In this document: in pieces, positions 45,582 through 59,531 of the stretch
Position numbering within the stretch: the stretch's first letter is position 1
Layout: every line of letters starts with the position of its first letter
Source: Ceratopteris richardii
Lineage: Eukaryota > Streptophyta > Polypodiopsida > Polypodiales > Pteridaceae
Direction: 5' to 3'
Length of the DNA stretch: 64,000 nucleotides
Assembly (NCBI GenBank): GCA_020310875.1
Contig: CM035422.1
Location: forward strand, 55,611,906-55,675,905
The notes under the pieces: model-generated
What the model saw: the letters and a program-made list of their open reading frames with translations, nothing else
Database searches by the model: none
What the model was told of the DNA's origin: nothing
Translations under genes and position numbers: made by a program

Positions 45582-46028
45582 TTCAAGAGAACTACGGGAT
45601 ACGACCACCACGTGCTAGAGAGATGACTCTCCTCCCAACCAAATTCCTCTATATAGCTCTCCCCAGGGGACTACCTTCTTGGGCAGGTGGATACTAGCCA
45701 GCCATGTGTCGGCCATGTAACTGCATGTGCACCAAGTGTCCCCGTTAACTAGAGTTAACTCAAGTGGATGCTTCTAGAAGGCTCTAGATCTCTTTGGAAA
45801 AAATACTCTTCCCATGTCCCCGATGGGGATTGAACCCAAGACCTCCTTCTTCATATCCTTGAGACTTAACCACTACGCTAAGTGGATCACTTGTTCACAA
45901 GAGCACAAGACCTCCTAGTAAGTCTAAACTCGAGATCTTTGGTCATACACACGGATGACCAAACGATGTCCGATTTCAGATTTGTCTGAACCGACCAAAT
46001 CCTTAGATCATAGACTTACTTTATTACA
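45582..46028 (-). repeat. Right (5') LTR of element 6
   Basis: The partner repeat, with the corresponding A-box at 45870-45880 and B-box at 45826-45836. The B-box is unchanged and the A-box differs by one base from the other copy. Confidence 0.9.
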
Positions 46029-48299
46029 TGTGGAGTACACTAGTTGTTCACAAGAGAATATTTGGAGTACGTGTGTGGGCCTGCTTATGAACACCTCTAA
46101 GTGGTACTCCCAAAATCTGGTAGTAAACATCTCTTCGAATGTCATTTTTTAGCATGCCAGTAAATATTTGATGTGACAGTGCCAGGAATAACACACCCGG
46201 AGCGATGGTGTCGTGCTCATATCATATGCTAAATCCTGATTACCATGCTCGAATCCCGAGGTGTTAACGTGTGGTGCCTTGACGCGATGGAAGATTTTAA
46301 AAACAGTTTGCATCATGTCAAAATTTGACAATCATATGCACGGCAACATCATCCATGCGGCATAAGGGGGACCTAGTGGTGAATCATTGCCATCATGTAT
46401 CCAACAGTAGGTGGTCCGTGGGGTGGAGTGAAGTAGGGGTAATTAAGCCAGTCCTGACACTACTTATTATTTTGCACTTTGATCGTGAAGGCCTTCCAGG
46501 AGGGGCGTCGTGGTATCGGTCCCCAACATGGGTTATACTGTAAATGCAGGTGTGCCTTGACCCATGTGCTCATCATTTTTGGATATTTCTATAAGAATTC
46601 TTGGCGCCAAGTGGGTTGAAAGATTGCTCCTCTTTGCGCTTCTGGTGGCAAGTCATCAGGCTCAAACTGAGTTGCATGTGAGAGTTTCTTGCTTGTTTCC
46701 TTTTTGATCGTCAGTTGGTATTCTCCCATTAGCATGAAATATGGCTTATATTGAAGCTCATGGCCAGATATATACCTTCGAGGGGCCAACTGAGCAAACT
46801 AAGGGGATTGTAAGATGTGTTCCTCTATCATAGCCATGGCATGTAATTGAGCCTCTATGCATGCTGAGTGGGTCTGTCCAAGTTCTTCTACGGTCTTCAT
46901 CCATGCGGGGGTCGGGAGTTCAAAGGTGGTCTGGCCTTCAGTCCTGACACGTCCGCCTGGGATGGGTTGTGGTTCGTAGGCTTCTTCATACGTTTCCTCC
47001 ACCGGGATAGACATTGTTTCTTCCTCCGTTGGGAGTTCGGGTGGGGAATCTGACCTGGGAGGCTCTTTGTATGCTGCGATCTGTGTTTGAAGAGTCAGTA
47101 CCTAGGCACGTAGAGTGTTGAGTTCTTCGATGATTTCAAGAGATGTGGCCGTAGGAGCTAGTGGTGCTTGCTGTATAGGTACTTGCAACTGTAGCATTTT
47201 GTGGTCTTCCTTGAGCTTTTGATATGCCTCATTCATACAATTGAATCTTCTAGTAGTCTGACATGGTCTTCCAATAGTATCTTCATAGATTCAGAGGGGA
47301 CGGCTTTAAAACGGCTGGGACTCAGAGGTTCGTCTGGTTGATCTAAAGCAGCTTCAAGGTTCTCTCTATTCTGTTCCTGCAAGTGTTGATTGTCTTCTTT
47401 GGCTGTTGCTAGGTGGCATCTTAGTAGTCCCATGTTTCGAGTAAGTGTCGCATTTTGAATGGTTTGAGCCCTTAATTTGTCGATATTAGTAATTGCCTCT
47501 TTTGTCTTCTGTTCACTTTCTAGTTCAAGTGTATGGTAGGCCTGGCCTAGCTCTTGGTAGCGTGTGTTAAGGGAGGCGTTCTCGATTGATAATGAATTTA
47601 GTTGCACCTGTAAGTCTGTGGTTGTTTGTTGTGGCATCTGGTAATTGGTGCCTAGAGATGCAAATTCGTCTCTAACTTGTGTCATACATGCGAACATTTG
47701 ACAGAATGCAGTGTCGATTGTGGGTGATAATATTAACGGTGGAGTGAGTGAAGATGCTGTGGGTGTTGATGCAATGGGAAGGGGAAAAAGGGATGGGAAA
47801 GTGGATGCAGTGATGATTGTGGAGAAATGTGATGCACCAAAATGGGGTGGTGAAATGGATGAGGTGAGTGGTGGTGCAGTGGGTAGTGATATGTCCATGT
47901 CACTGGACATTGTGTCAAGGGTAGTGACTGTGAATAGTGGAGTGATAGTGGGTGCTTGAGTGGGTGTGAATAGAGGATTTACAAAGGTTGCCGAATAATT
48001 TACAGATGGGGTTTGTTGCATTGCTTGGTGGAGAGGGGAGAGAGGAAATACAGTGGGTTGGGGAGGTGAGACGGGGGAGAAGGTCAGTGGAGGGGGAAAT
48101 GGGAATAGGGGTCTTGGAGGAATGGGGAAGGAAGGGATGGATGTATGGAGAAATGGACTGGATGGAAGGGTGGAAGTCCTAGGAGGGAGGCTAGGTTGTG
48201 TGGGTGTAGAAAGGGTGAGAGGAATTGAGGCAACAAAGGCTTCTACTATCGCACTATCGAAAGATGTGGATGGTCGAGGGGAGGCAGGGTGTACAGGAG

Positions 48300-48320
48300 A
48301 GACTGGGGGGGGGGGGGGGT
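48300..48320 (+). repeat. Poly-G tract
   Basis: A run of about 15 G follows GAGACT. Short homopolymer in the Ser/Thr/Pro-rich part of element 5's extra ORF; a similar run occurs at 52986-53002. Confidence 0.8.
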
Positions 48321-50300
48321 TAAAGAGGAGAAGTCAGTATGTTGGGTACTTCGACAATAGTAGTGGTATTTACAGTAGAAGTGTGAGGCGAGGAATCAAT
48401 CACGATGGTTTCTTCTTCAATAGGGTTTTCTGGAAGGAGTCATGCTTCTCTGACCTGGTGTGAGGGTTGGGCATCCATTGTTACACGAATATACTGACTC
48501 GGCTTTGAGAGCACACGTATTCATCGTGGGTCGAACTGTGGTAGTGCTTTCCTCTGCAAATAGCGTAATGCTTCATTAGTACCTACTGATTTAACTAGTT
48601 CTCTGAAACCTTGAATGTAAGCTTCTTTGAAGCCTCCTCTGGTGAGTTCCTGTTCTACAAGCGCTTGGCTTTCTTCTTCTGAGAGTTTTGTGCATGCCCA
48701 AACTGCTTGCATAGTGTGGTATAGTTTCTTGATTGCCAATATGTAGGCCACAGCTTCAAATGTTTCACCTTCGTAAGTACTTGTGTCACCCTGAGTGTCA
48801 GTTTTTTGTTCTTGTTCCTCATGCTGCACATCTGCTTGAGATTTGTGGTTGTCCTGACTAGCTTCATCATCTTCGTCTTCATCATCAATTTCTGTCCTCT
48901 CTTCTTCGGAGCTGGAGACTACTTTCTCTTGCAGATGATCAAGGGGTGCGGTAGGGTAACTAGGACATTCATACTCTTGTGAGAAAATTTGTCCTTCTGA
49001 AAATTGGAATTTGTTTGAAAAAGCATCAGGCATTTCAAAATCAAAAGTGGTATTTGTTGGCTCTGCTTCCAAGTTGGGTATAGGAAAAGTAAATGCTTCC
49101 GCACCGATGGAGGTGGGAATTTCTATTGTTGTAGTGGTGGGTTCCTGAACTATGGTTGCTTGAGAGGTTACAACGTTGGTATTACCTTTAGTGATAATCG
49201 ATCGTGATAGGCGTATACGAATGGGTTGTATAGGTGCAGGGGGTTTCGTAGGTGATTGTTTTGGAGACGGCTGAGGTGACGGGGACTCTCGAACTTGCAA
49301 ACATGGGATAGATCCACGCATGCGTTTGCTTGTCCATCCCTTGCTAGCTTTTTTGGCTTTCTTGGCGGTTCCTTGAATGCCTTCAATTCTTCACTCATCA
49401 TTGTGCGTTCTATAGGCAAGTCATATGCCAAACACATATGAACAATTCAAGTGAGAGCGCAACATCCATGGATGTCTTTTTTCCTTTCCCATCTCTACTG
49501 AGTTAAATACAATTGATCAATGATCCAACTTGCAAGATCTATGATTTGTGGTCCAATACATGCTAAATATAATCCAAACCAAATACGCTTGTGAGGCATA
49601 GTGAAACGATCCTGAGCCGGGAATGCAAAATGTTGCATACATATCCGTAATGGCTTAGATAATTTAGGTGTAATGGCCAAAATCTCTTCTCATTTCACGA
49701 CATCACCATGCTTCATCGGCTCTAGAATCAGCCTTTCGCGTTCTGTCGATGTGTGAGTTCCGTGGATCTTAATTGATGCTCAAATGAGGTTTTTTGAAAG
49801 ATAGAACTTCTTGAATGAGGGGTCATTTACCAAAGATGGTAGAATGAACGTGCCCGACAAGTCCTTGTTTTTGGAGGCTGTAAGTGTGGTCACCAGGTAG
49901 TAGCATCTATAAAAATCTGGTTTGGGTAATGGGTCACTAAAGTATTCCGTGAAACCTACTCTATCCCAAACGTGCTTTAAATCTTCTGTATTTTAGAGTG
50001 CTTCAAATTCTTGGGAGAAAAATTGATACTTGCCCCACTTACTACTGTCAAAAGTCAATGTGGCATCAAAAATGAAGTCTACGTCCGCCAAAGGTCCTGG
50101 TAAACCTTGAAACCAATGGGAATTATGGTGAACTTTTTCGGTGTATCCCCTAGGAGGATCATCAATCGGCATTGGTCTTGGGAATCCTTGAAATTCAGGT
50201 GGTTGTGACATAGGATGTGGCTCAGCCAGTAATTCGCCAAAATTGACCACATGTACACTGGGGCCAGCCTTAGACGGTCCTTCTGTCTGCATGATGATGG

Positions 50301-51650
50301 ATGCAAATGCGGAGAAGATCTGCTACAAAAGATTAGCACATTAGTATGGAGATTAATCATGATCCCATTAAAGTGAGACCGCAATCCCTTTCCATAACCG
50401 ATGTGTGACCCGTGTAGTCGAGTGTTGTTAGGTGGTTTATGGAATGATTTTTGCAAAACTAATGTAGGACTTTAGACACCTACATGCTTTCGATAGTGCA
50501 TACATTGCTTGATGAGATGTTATTACAAGTGATGTTGGGTTAGTGTGGCTGAGTTTATACAAGGTTCAGTCGTGAGTGAATTATTACAAGGGAGTTGGTT
50601 ATTCGGGATGGGATTAATGTTATACAATTGGTCATGCGAAGGCTTCTGGATACATTTCGGTATCCATCTCCTAATGGTGGTTGAGTGGGTGGTATGTTTC
50701 TGCTCAGGGACAAAAGAAGATCTCGAATGTTGTGGTATCGATGGGTGAAGAGATTTCTGAGGGATATATGTTACATGGCTTGAGTGTTGAGCTATAAGAC
50801 ACTATTTGGGTACCCATATCTACATGGGTGTGGGTTGATTCATCAGATACTTCTTGGCAATCCAAATTTGCCGAATGTTCGTACTCGTAGAAGAAGGTCG
50901 AGGAGATGTAGAATACTGTGTCTGATGCTGCCTTAATTTCTTCTTGTCCATGTCTGCATTGTTGAAATCTGTCGGTGCTTTCTGTTCTTTTGGCACCCAT
51001 ATTTGTCTCGTGCCTCTTGCTTTTTGGTGTTGATACTACTGCTTGTTTTGTGTCATCTGGTAGGGTCGTCGGTCTCGGTTCCTCTGTCGTGGTTGACTCC
51101 TTGGTGGTTGGGGTGGAGAGGTCTGGTTGATGCTCTACTTTGGAAAAGAAGGGAGGTCCAACACTTGCAAAACTTGCCCGTTAGGAAGTGCAGCATTTTC
51201 CATAAACCTAGGCCAGTCTGCAGTAAGTGTGGAAGGATGGGCACTACGGTATGGTGCCCATTTGGCTGCCGATGCAGTCCACTGATCGCTGATGCAACCC
51301 ACCTGACCACTGATGCAACCCACCTGACCGCTGATGCAACCCACCTGATTGCTGATGGTCCCCATTTGTCCCAGCTGTTGGGTAGTGATCTCTTCTAATT
51401 TGCAGGAAGACCAAGGGAAAATATGTTGACCTTCTTCTGAATGGCAATTGTCCATCGCCAAGCCTGTGTGGGTTGGGGTAGACGTAAAGTGACTTATATG
51501 GCCAAAGATCTTTCGGTCCTCCGTTGCACGCAGTTCATATGGTCTAGGGTCACATACCTCAGGTGGAGTGTTGTTAGGGAATTCAAGCGGTATCATTCGC
51601 TGCTGATCTAAGGTTCCGAGCCTTGCCTAAGATTTAGGTCCACTGAGTGA
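50301..51650 (-). other. Spacer of element 5 with Trp motifs and a 21-bp repeat
   Basis: Minus-strand words RQIWVPKEQ (about 51000), RQIWIAKKYL (about 50880) and IWVPK (about 50810) are the counterparts of the motifs in elements 2-4. At 51282-51360 a unit near CTGATGCAACCCACCTGACCG repeats about four times. 50301-50750 shows nothing coding. Confidence 0.65.
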
Positions 51651-51997
51651 TCGTATAGCCAATCTTGGCCAAGGATTAGGGGTTATATCAAGTCGTTGTC
51701 ATGGCACACTAGTAGCTTCGCTGTCATGGTCACGTCGTGTATGAGGATAGGAAGATCCACCTCACCCATGCAAGGGGTTTCCATGCCTCCTAGCCCTATG
51801 AGGTATGCCTCAATTGGCCGCATTTCTATTCCTAAGCCCTTATAGTGGGACCATATAATCGCACTAATCGCAGCACCTGAATCAATTAAAGCCCTGAGCT
51901 TGTGGCAAGGATTGTTGTGCTCTAGCCTAACTGTAATGAATGGTCTTCTATCCACTATGCTAGGATGAGTAATTGACTTTGCTTGACACATGGCCAT
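51650..51997 (-). pseudogene. Second retropepsin-like domain of element 5
   Basis: RPFITVRLEHNNPCHKLRAL, then ALIDSGAAISAII with the Asp-Ser-Gly-Ala loop, EAYLIGLGGMETPCMGEVDL and KLLVCHDNDLI. Very close to element 4's copy and in the same place after the integrase tail. Confidence 0.8.
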
Positions 51998-51999
51998 GG

Positions 52000-53265
52000 G
52001 GTATCTGGGTGTTGTTTCCAGATGGTTATAATGTTCTCTCCCTAGTCCTTATCTTCTTAGCTTCATGCACTTAATGCGTTCTATAGCTTCTGCCTGAGCC
52101 TCAGCGTTTATCCTTTTTTCTTCCTCCTTATGTTTCTTTGTCAACGTGAGTTTTCTAAGCATATCCTCAGTAAGAGGTTCCTAATAAAGCTTGACTCTAT
52201 AGCCACTAATGTAATTAGGCATTATTTCTTGTTATAGGGTGGCTAATTGTACCGCTCCACTTGTCGAGAGTTTGTTAATGATCATAGGTCCATAACCTCG
52301 CTTTTCTAGTTTCTGTGCATGTTGTTTCAGCGTATATATTAGGACTAAATATCCTTCTTTTAAGCCTTTGTCTTTTACATGTGCATCGAAATAGGCTTTC
52401 TGTCGCTTCTTTGCTGCATATATACATGTTGCTGCTTTCAACCTGGTTTCTCCTAATCATTCCAAGTCCATTATTCTTGATGATAATTCATGGCCAGTCC
52501 ACTGATGTTCTTGTGCAAGCTTAAGGGTCAGTATCAAGAAGTCCAAAGGAAGCACATCATTCTGACCAAAAACCATCTGAAAGGGAGTTGCATTGAGTAC
52601 GGTCTTGTGGGCCACTCGATATGCCCAAACAACATGATGTAACTGTTTGTCCCAATCTGAACGTTTGTTGTTCACGAGTTTTGTCAGTACGTTACAAAGG
52701 ATCTTGTTAGTACTTTCTGCTTGACCATTGGCCTGAGGATGATATGGTGCAGATTTCTTGTGAATCACCATAAAATCCTATAACAAATATTCAATGACTT
52801 GGTTTAGAAAGTGAGTTTCTCTGTCGCTCACTAGCTCTATAGGCAATCCATATCTTGTAAAGACATTTTCAAATAGTAATTTTCCAGTCGTCTGTGCATC
52901 ATTCTTTTTTGTGGCCTTGGCCTCTACCCATTTGGTAAGATAATTTGTAGCTATAATAATGTATTCAGCATGAGTACCTTTTGCGGGGGGGGGGGGGGGG
53001 GGTAATGGGTCCTACAAAGTTTATACCCCACTTAGAAAATGCATGTCCTCCCATCATGGGTTTCAATGGCATTTCATCTCTGTGAGTAGGAAACTGAGTT
53101 CTTTGGCACACATCACATCTCTTAACATAGGTATGTGCATCCATGTGAAGAGTGGGCCACCATAATCCTACAAAGAGGATGGCTTTGATTATCCTATTGG
53201 GGCCAAAATGACCTCATACAACACCTTGGTGTACAGTCTCTAGTACGCTCAAATAATCGCTCTCA
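52000..53265 (-). pseudogene. Integrase core and tail of element 5, with end of the second zinc-binding domain
   Basis: VLETVHQGVV and later LFVGLWWPTLHMDAHTYVKR with CDVC-type cysteines (about 53265-53090) end the zinc-binding domain. The core carries KWGINFVGPI, the DRETHF/NQV region, PQANGQAESTNKIL, HHVVWAYRVAHKTVL and MVFGQNDVLPLDFL. Tail: HVKDKGLKEGYLVLIYTLKQ, GYGPMIINKLSTSGAVQLA. Colinear with element 4. Broken. Confidence 0.86.
52986..53003 (+). repeat. Poly-G tract
   Basis: About 18 consecutive G in the integrase region of element 5, where the other copies have a short Pro-coding run on the minus strand. Either replication slippage or a sequencing artefact. Confidence 0.8.
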
Positions 53266-53270
53266 TGAAC

Positions 53271-54300
53271 TATTGGGGGAATCTTGGACAAGAAGGGATT
53301 TGAGTGTTTGTAGGAGAAATAGGTAAGACAAAAGAGAAAATGCACACTGGAAGCCTCTATCGATTGATTACAATAAGACAAATACAATATTGAAGCACAA
53401 TACAAGCCAATGCTTCTGTGCAAAATCCCACAGAGGGCTCAATTACAAGATACCAAATACCCAAGGGACTTGTTGTTGTTGGCCTCTTCTGCACCAAACC
53501 TCCCCCTTCTCCAAGCCTGCACTTGTGCACACCTTGCACCAAGCTTCCACTAAGGGGGAGGGATGGGTACCTTCTGTCGGCACGCGCACATTTCAATAAG
53601 ACCTTGGGATCTTTGGAAGACTAGCTTAGCACTCCTCTGCACACTTCCTTGGTCACTCTTCATGCACACCTTGCACTTCACTTCTCTGCGTCGCACACTG
53701 TGTGTCTCTTGCACTTCTCTCTCTTTCTCCACTTAGACTATGCTCCCCTTGCTTGCTCTAGAATGGTCCAAGAATAGTCCTTGCCTTGAGTTGAGTGTCG
53801 ATTCACGTACGCTCCTAACTGCAAGAGTATCTTGGTGCTCACTTTGATGTCCCAAGATTGTCTCTCCAAGTGGCAGCCAACGAATCCCTGTTTTGTCCTG
53901 TAGTGACTTTAGGCTAAAAACAAAATTTTTAATTGGGGGGCATACTTTCACCTCTGCATACACTGCCGCTTCACATACCTTCACATTTTCCTTTTAAGTC
54001 TTCACTTTTGTACTTAAGAGAGGGTTCACCTGAACCTTCCAAAACACTTTAAACAACACTTTTGAACCTTAGGGAAAATAGAGAAATACCTCTGCAACCT
54101 TCAACCAATTTCTCCAATTCACCCTTTGTGGACAATACTTGTGCACTACCTGTGCACTTTGACACTTGCACTTCGAACACTTTGACTTTTACCCTTGTTG
54201 ACTTCAACCTTGACTTTGTTGACTTTTACTAGATTGACTTTGACCTTTTGACTTTGATTGCGGTTGACTTTGACCAATATGACATTTATGGGCTCAGTAG
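53271..54300 (-). repeat. Left (3') LTR of element 7
   Basis: On minus it starts near TACTGAGCCCATAAATGTC and ends ATTCCCCCAATA; the partner has TGTTGAGCCC and CCCCCAACA. The purine-rich GGTGGTGGGCAA at 54312-54301 (minus) adjoins it as polypurine tract. It contains a stretch rich in GTCAA/TTGAC words at 54150-54280. Confidence 0.9.
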
Positions 54301-56402
<2,102 letters not shown>

Positions 56403-56924
56403 GAGCTTCCCTTATTTTCGAGTTTGGCCAAAAAATGATACTTGAAAAAATATAAAAAATATCAAAAAAATTCAAAAAATGCATGAAAAATTCCCAAAAA
56501 ATTTCCAAAATTATACTTATGTCCATGGCCTAAGAAAGAGCTACTAAATTTGCTAAAAATGCAAAGAACAAGCATGAAAATTGATGAAATCTATTAAAAC
56601 TTAAGCAAAAATGACGGGAAAAGACTATGTACAACCTGGACAATTTATGCAGGTTCCAGGAATCTTCACTTTTTTTTATGATAGGCCTTGAGCCTTGTAG
56701 TGTTGACCCCAAGAAACTCCTCCATAATCTCCAATTCTATTGCACTTCATTGGTTTTGTCCTCTTGTTGGGCCCACGGGTAATCTAATAGGGGTACCCTA
56801 AATCCTTCAGTAAAATATTGTCTCCTCCATACTGCAACTTATGTATCATGGTGTCAGCAACTTTATAGCTTAATCTGCAAAATTTCATTTTCACTATTCT
56901 AGCTTCTTCATCAAATGGAACCCT
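56403..56924. other. Interior of element 7 between G-rich block and coding part
   Basis: AT-rich with oligo-A words (AAAAATTC) and no frame of note. Confidence 0.6.
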
Positions 56925-57317
56925 CTATTTCCAAAGGCCTGCAGGTACTTCTTCCACATTCTTGTAAAGCCCTGCACTTGCTATCATAAAAATTGACATA
57001 ACAGATGATATCCATACCAATATCCATAAAAATGTGGCCATTGACATATGATTTGAAGTGGCTTCGTCACTGCTGCACTTAAGGACAACGCTTTTCTTCT
57101 CTCTGTTATGGCTTTTGACTAAGACTGTGTCCTCTATTTCTTCATCTGCTTCCTCTCCACTTGAGTTTGGAAAAATTCCATAGCAGGAAGATGGGTCTTC
57201 TGCATGGAGCCAAGCCAACATGTTGTCATCTTCATATAAATTTTCTTCTTCAAATAGATGTGCTTCTGGGTTGTCCAACAATTCTTCTTCCATACAAATA
57301 CCAATTGTCTGCATCAT
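56925..57317 (-). pseudogene. Acidic segment with one hydrophobic helix, element 7
   Basis: The 130-codon piece is acidic in its first half (EEELLDNPEAHLFEEENLYE) and near its end has a hydrophobic run ATFLWILVWISSVMSIFMIA, long enough to cross a membrane. It lies after the protease, where RT would begin in a full gypsy element. I know no family for it. It could be a diverged linker or an acquired membrane segment. Confidence 0.6.
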
Positions 57318-57329
57318 GCTAGTATTTCT

Positions 57330-57776
57330 CTAATTGTCTGGTCCCTCTTCTAAAATTATCTGCTGCAACTCTTTTCCCTCTTGCTTTACCCACATTGTAT
57401 CCTTGCCCCAGTCATGCAGCACATTGGCATGCCTTAACCAAGGTCTGCCAATTAACAGGGGAAAACTTCCTTCTACCTGTGGCAGTCTTAAAACAACAAA
57501 GTCCAAGTTAAAGATGGTACCTTGTATCTTGACTGGGACTCCAGGGACCACTCCCATAGGCCTTACTATGCTTTGGTCTGCCATTGTTACAGTGAAGTTG
57601 GCAGGTCTCGAAGGGTATAGTCCAATCTCTTTCATGGTATATTCAGGCATCAAGTTAAGGCCCGAACCACCATCCACAATAACTCCTTGAAACTCATGCC
57701 CTTTGATAGAGGCTGTTAGCCTAGGGCTCTTGTAATCTGTGAGGGGTGCTTCCCCTACACTTTTATCTTTAGGCAT
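57330..57776 (-). pseudogene. Retropepsin-like protease of element 7
   Basis: SIKGHEFQGVIVDGGSGLNL holds the active-site loop, with Asp-Gly-Gly in place of the usual Asp-Ser/Thr-Gly, a variant also known in plant gag-pro families. IGLYPSRPANFTVTMADQSI, RPMGVVPGVPVKIQGTIFNL and FPLLIGRPWLRHANVLHDWG complete a typical clan AA protease. No RT follows. Confidence 0.85.
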
Positions 57777-58029
57777 ACAACAGCCTTTGCCACTAAACTT
57801 GTTGTGTACATTTCATCAATTATCTGCAAGAGTTCTGACTTGAATTTCCCATCCATCTTTATTAATTCAAAAATACTGACCTCCTTTTTCATGGACTTGA
57901 GTAGTCTGGAAGCTTCTGATTCCTTAAGAGCATGGGCTCCATTTGACTTATCAAACTCCTCATGAGCCCTATTGAATGCATGTCCAATGGCATCACTCAT
58001 ACCTATGAAATTTTCTTTTTGCCTTGTGT

Positions 58030-59531
58030 CTATACATGTGGTGGCTTTGTTCTCAGACACACTTTGTCTTTGTTTAATCCATTAATCATTGATTCTTGAC
58101 CTATTTCCACTTGAGCCTTCCCCTTGCTTCTTGTCTGCACTGTAAAAGATTCAATTTCTTCTAACTGCACCACCCTGGTAGATGGAGATGGCACACTGGC
58201 TTGATCTACCATTTCTTCTTTGCACACAGAAATCATTTGAATGTGGGGACCAGATGAAGATGCTTGATTCTTAGGACAACAATTAGTATAGTGGTCCCTA
58301 GCCTCTGGGTAGTTCCTGCAAGGAGGGGCATTTTTTGGGAGAGTGCACCTACTTTGATAGTGCCCACATTCTCCACATCTGAAACAAATAATTGGCCTCC
58401 TAGGCCCATTTCCAAAGTTATTCCTCTGTCTAGGGTCATAAGTATTACCTTGGTTGGGTGCTGCCACCATCACATTTGCTAGTGGTAGGAGTCCTCCTTG
58501 TGTCCAATATGTTGTTGCAGGCATTCCTCTTGATTGGCATTCTTGGGCCTCATGCCCAGCTTTCTTGCATAATTGGCAAGTCACACTTAACAGAGGACAT
58601 TCACTTACTATATGCCCTTGCTTGCTGCACATGAAACACCAAAGTCCACTCTTGATACCGCCTCCTTTGAGTTCCTGCAACTCCTGTCGCAGCTGAGCCA
58701 ATTCCTCTGTTTGGGCCTCCTCCTCTTTTTGGAGCTTTAGTACTTCAATCTCCCTTCTCAACTGAGTGACAACATTCTCCTCCTCTCTGTGGGGCTTATT
58801 TTTAAGCCCTCTAACTCCTTCCTTAGCTGGATTACTGGATCCTCCATTTCTGTGGAATATGGTAGTTGAGAAGAAGTTGCTCCATACTATCGCCTTATCT
58901 ACTCCAGTCGTGTAGCTGTGTTGATGAACTCCTCTATGGAGGCTGTAGGTAACACTAATTCCTTGATTTTGCACTAGGTTGCCACTGGAAGTGGCTTAGC
59001 TAACCATTTCTTAACAAAAAAATCATGTGGTGGGTCTGGTAATTTAGCCATTAGTGCCTTGGCCCTAGTCACAAACTCTGGGAACTTTTCACCTGGACCC
59101 AATCTCAAATTCTCTAATTCCTCTATGATGATCTCTGCAGTATTTCCCTGCTGAAATTGATTTTTGAATGCATCTTTCATTAGGTCCCAAGTTGTAAAAT
59201 GGTTCTCAGCAAATTGGCTGAACCATTTATCTGCTAATCCTTCTAATGTGGCAGGGAAGAGTATCAAAAAGGCATCCTCCCTACCCATTAAGCCTCTAGT
59301 TTTGCATAGTGCCAAAAACCTTCTAATGTGTTTGTCCGGATCCTCCTGAGCTAGGCATTTGAAAGAAGGAAATTTTATATTTAATCTTGATAGTAAGGTT
59401 TCCAAGTCTACCTGACCAGCCATGCTCCTTACTGATGAAGTTGATGAAAGTGGACTAGATGATCTTCTAACAGCCTTCCTTCTTGTTTGCTTGCAGGTGA
59501 CCCTCAATGTTTGGGACCGGGTTGCAGTCAT
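58030..59531 (-). pseudogene. gag with CCHC knuckles, element 7
   Basis: A leading basic segment (TATRSQTLRVTCKQTRRKAV) precedes the gag core: LNIKFPSFKCLAQEDPDKHI, FPATLEGLADKWFSQF, FKNQFQQGNTAEIIIEELEN, LRLGPGEKFPEFVTRAKALM. A coiled coil (LRREIEVLKLQKEEEAQTEE) leads to knuckles CFMCSKQGHIVSEC, CQLCKKAGHEAQEC and CFRCGECGHYQSRC, spaced CX2CX4HX4C, and a fourth related one. Canonical knuckle spacing separates it from the CX2CX3HX4C knuckles of element 4. Few interruptions. Confidence 0.9.

Larger units (their letters stand above)
43253..46028 (-). mobile_element. Element 6: non-coding LTR retrotransposon (LARD/TRIM-like), both ends intact
   Basis: Two 446-447 bp direct repeats (43253-43698 and 45582-46028) bound 1.9 kb without coding capacity. 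The outer flanks are perfect 5-bp target duplications, TGTGG at 43248-43252 and 46029-46033. A purine tract AAGGGGGAAAGAA on the minus strand (43711-43699) abuts the left repeat, so the element reads leftward. By-eye LTR divergence is about 29 of 446, 6-7%. It needs proteins from another element. It looks structurally whole but has no genes to be broken. It is inserted in element 5's extra ORF. Confidence 0.9.
43009..50300 (-). pseudogene. Extra ORF of element 5, interrupted by element 6
   Basis: N-terminal domain (50292-49500): MPIDDPPRGYTEKVHHNSHW, WGKYQFFSQEFEAL, MCLQHFAFPAQDRF-like wording MQHFAFPAQDRFTMPHKRIW. Segment two (49437-48521): MCLAYDLPIERTM, acidic DDEDEDDEASQDN. Then a Ser/Thr/Pro-rich stretch (48021-47700), coiled coil (47690-47240), PVEETYEEAYEPQPIPGG (47010-46955) and the C-terminal domain (RYISGHELQYKPYFMLMGEY, QPTWRQ, LAYDMSTTPSLRVCYSWHCH) to 46034. 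Element 6 lies between there and the basic tail at 43247-43010 (ARGICISEHTLTHYLLQNYI). Colinear with elements 4 and 8. Broken. Confidence 0.78.
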
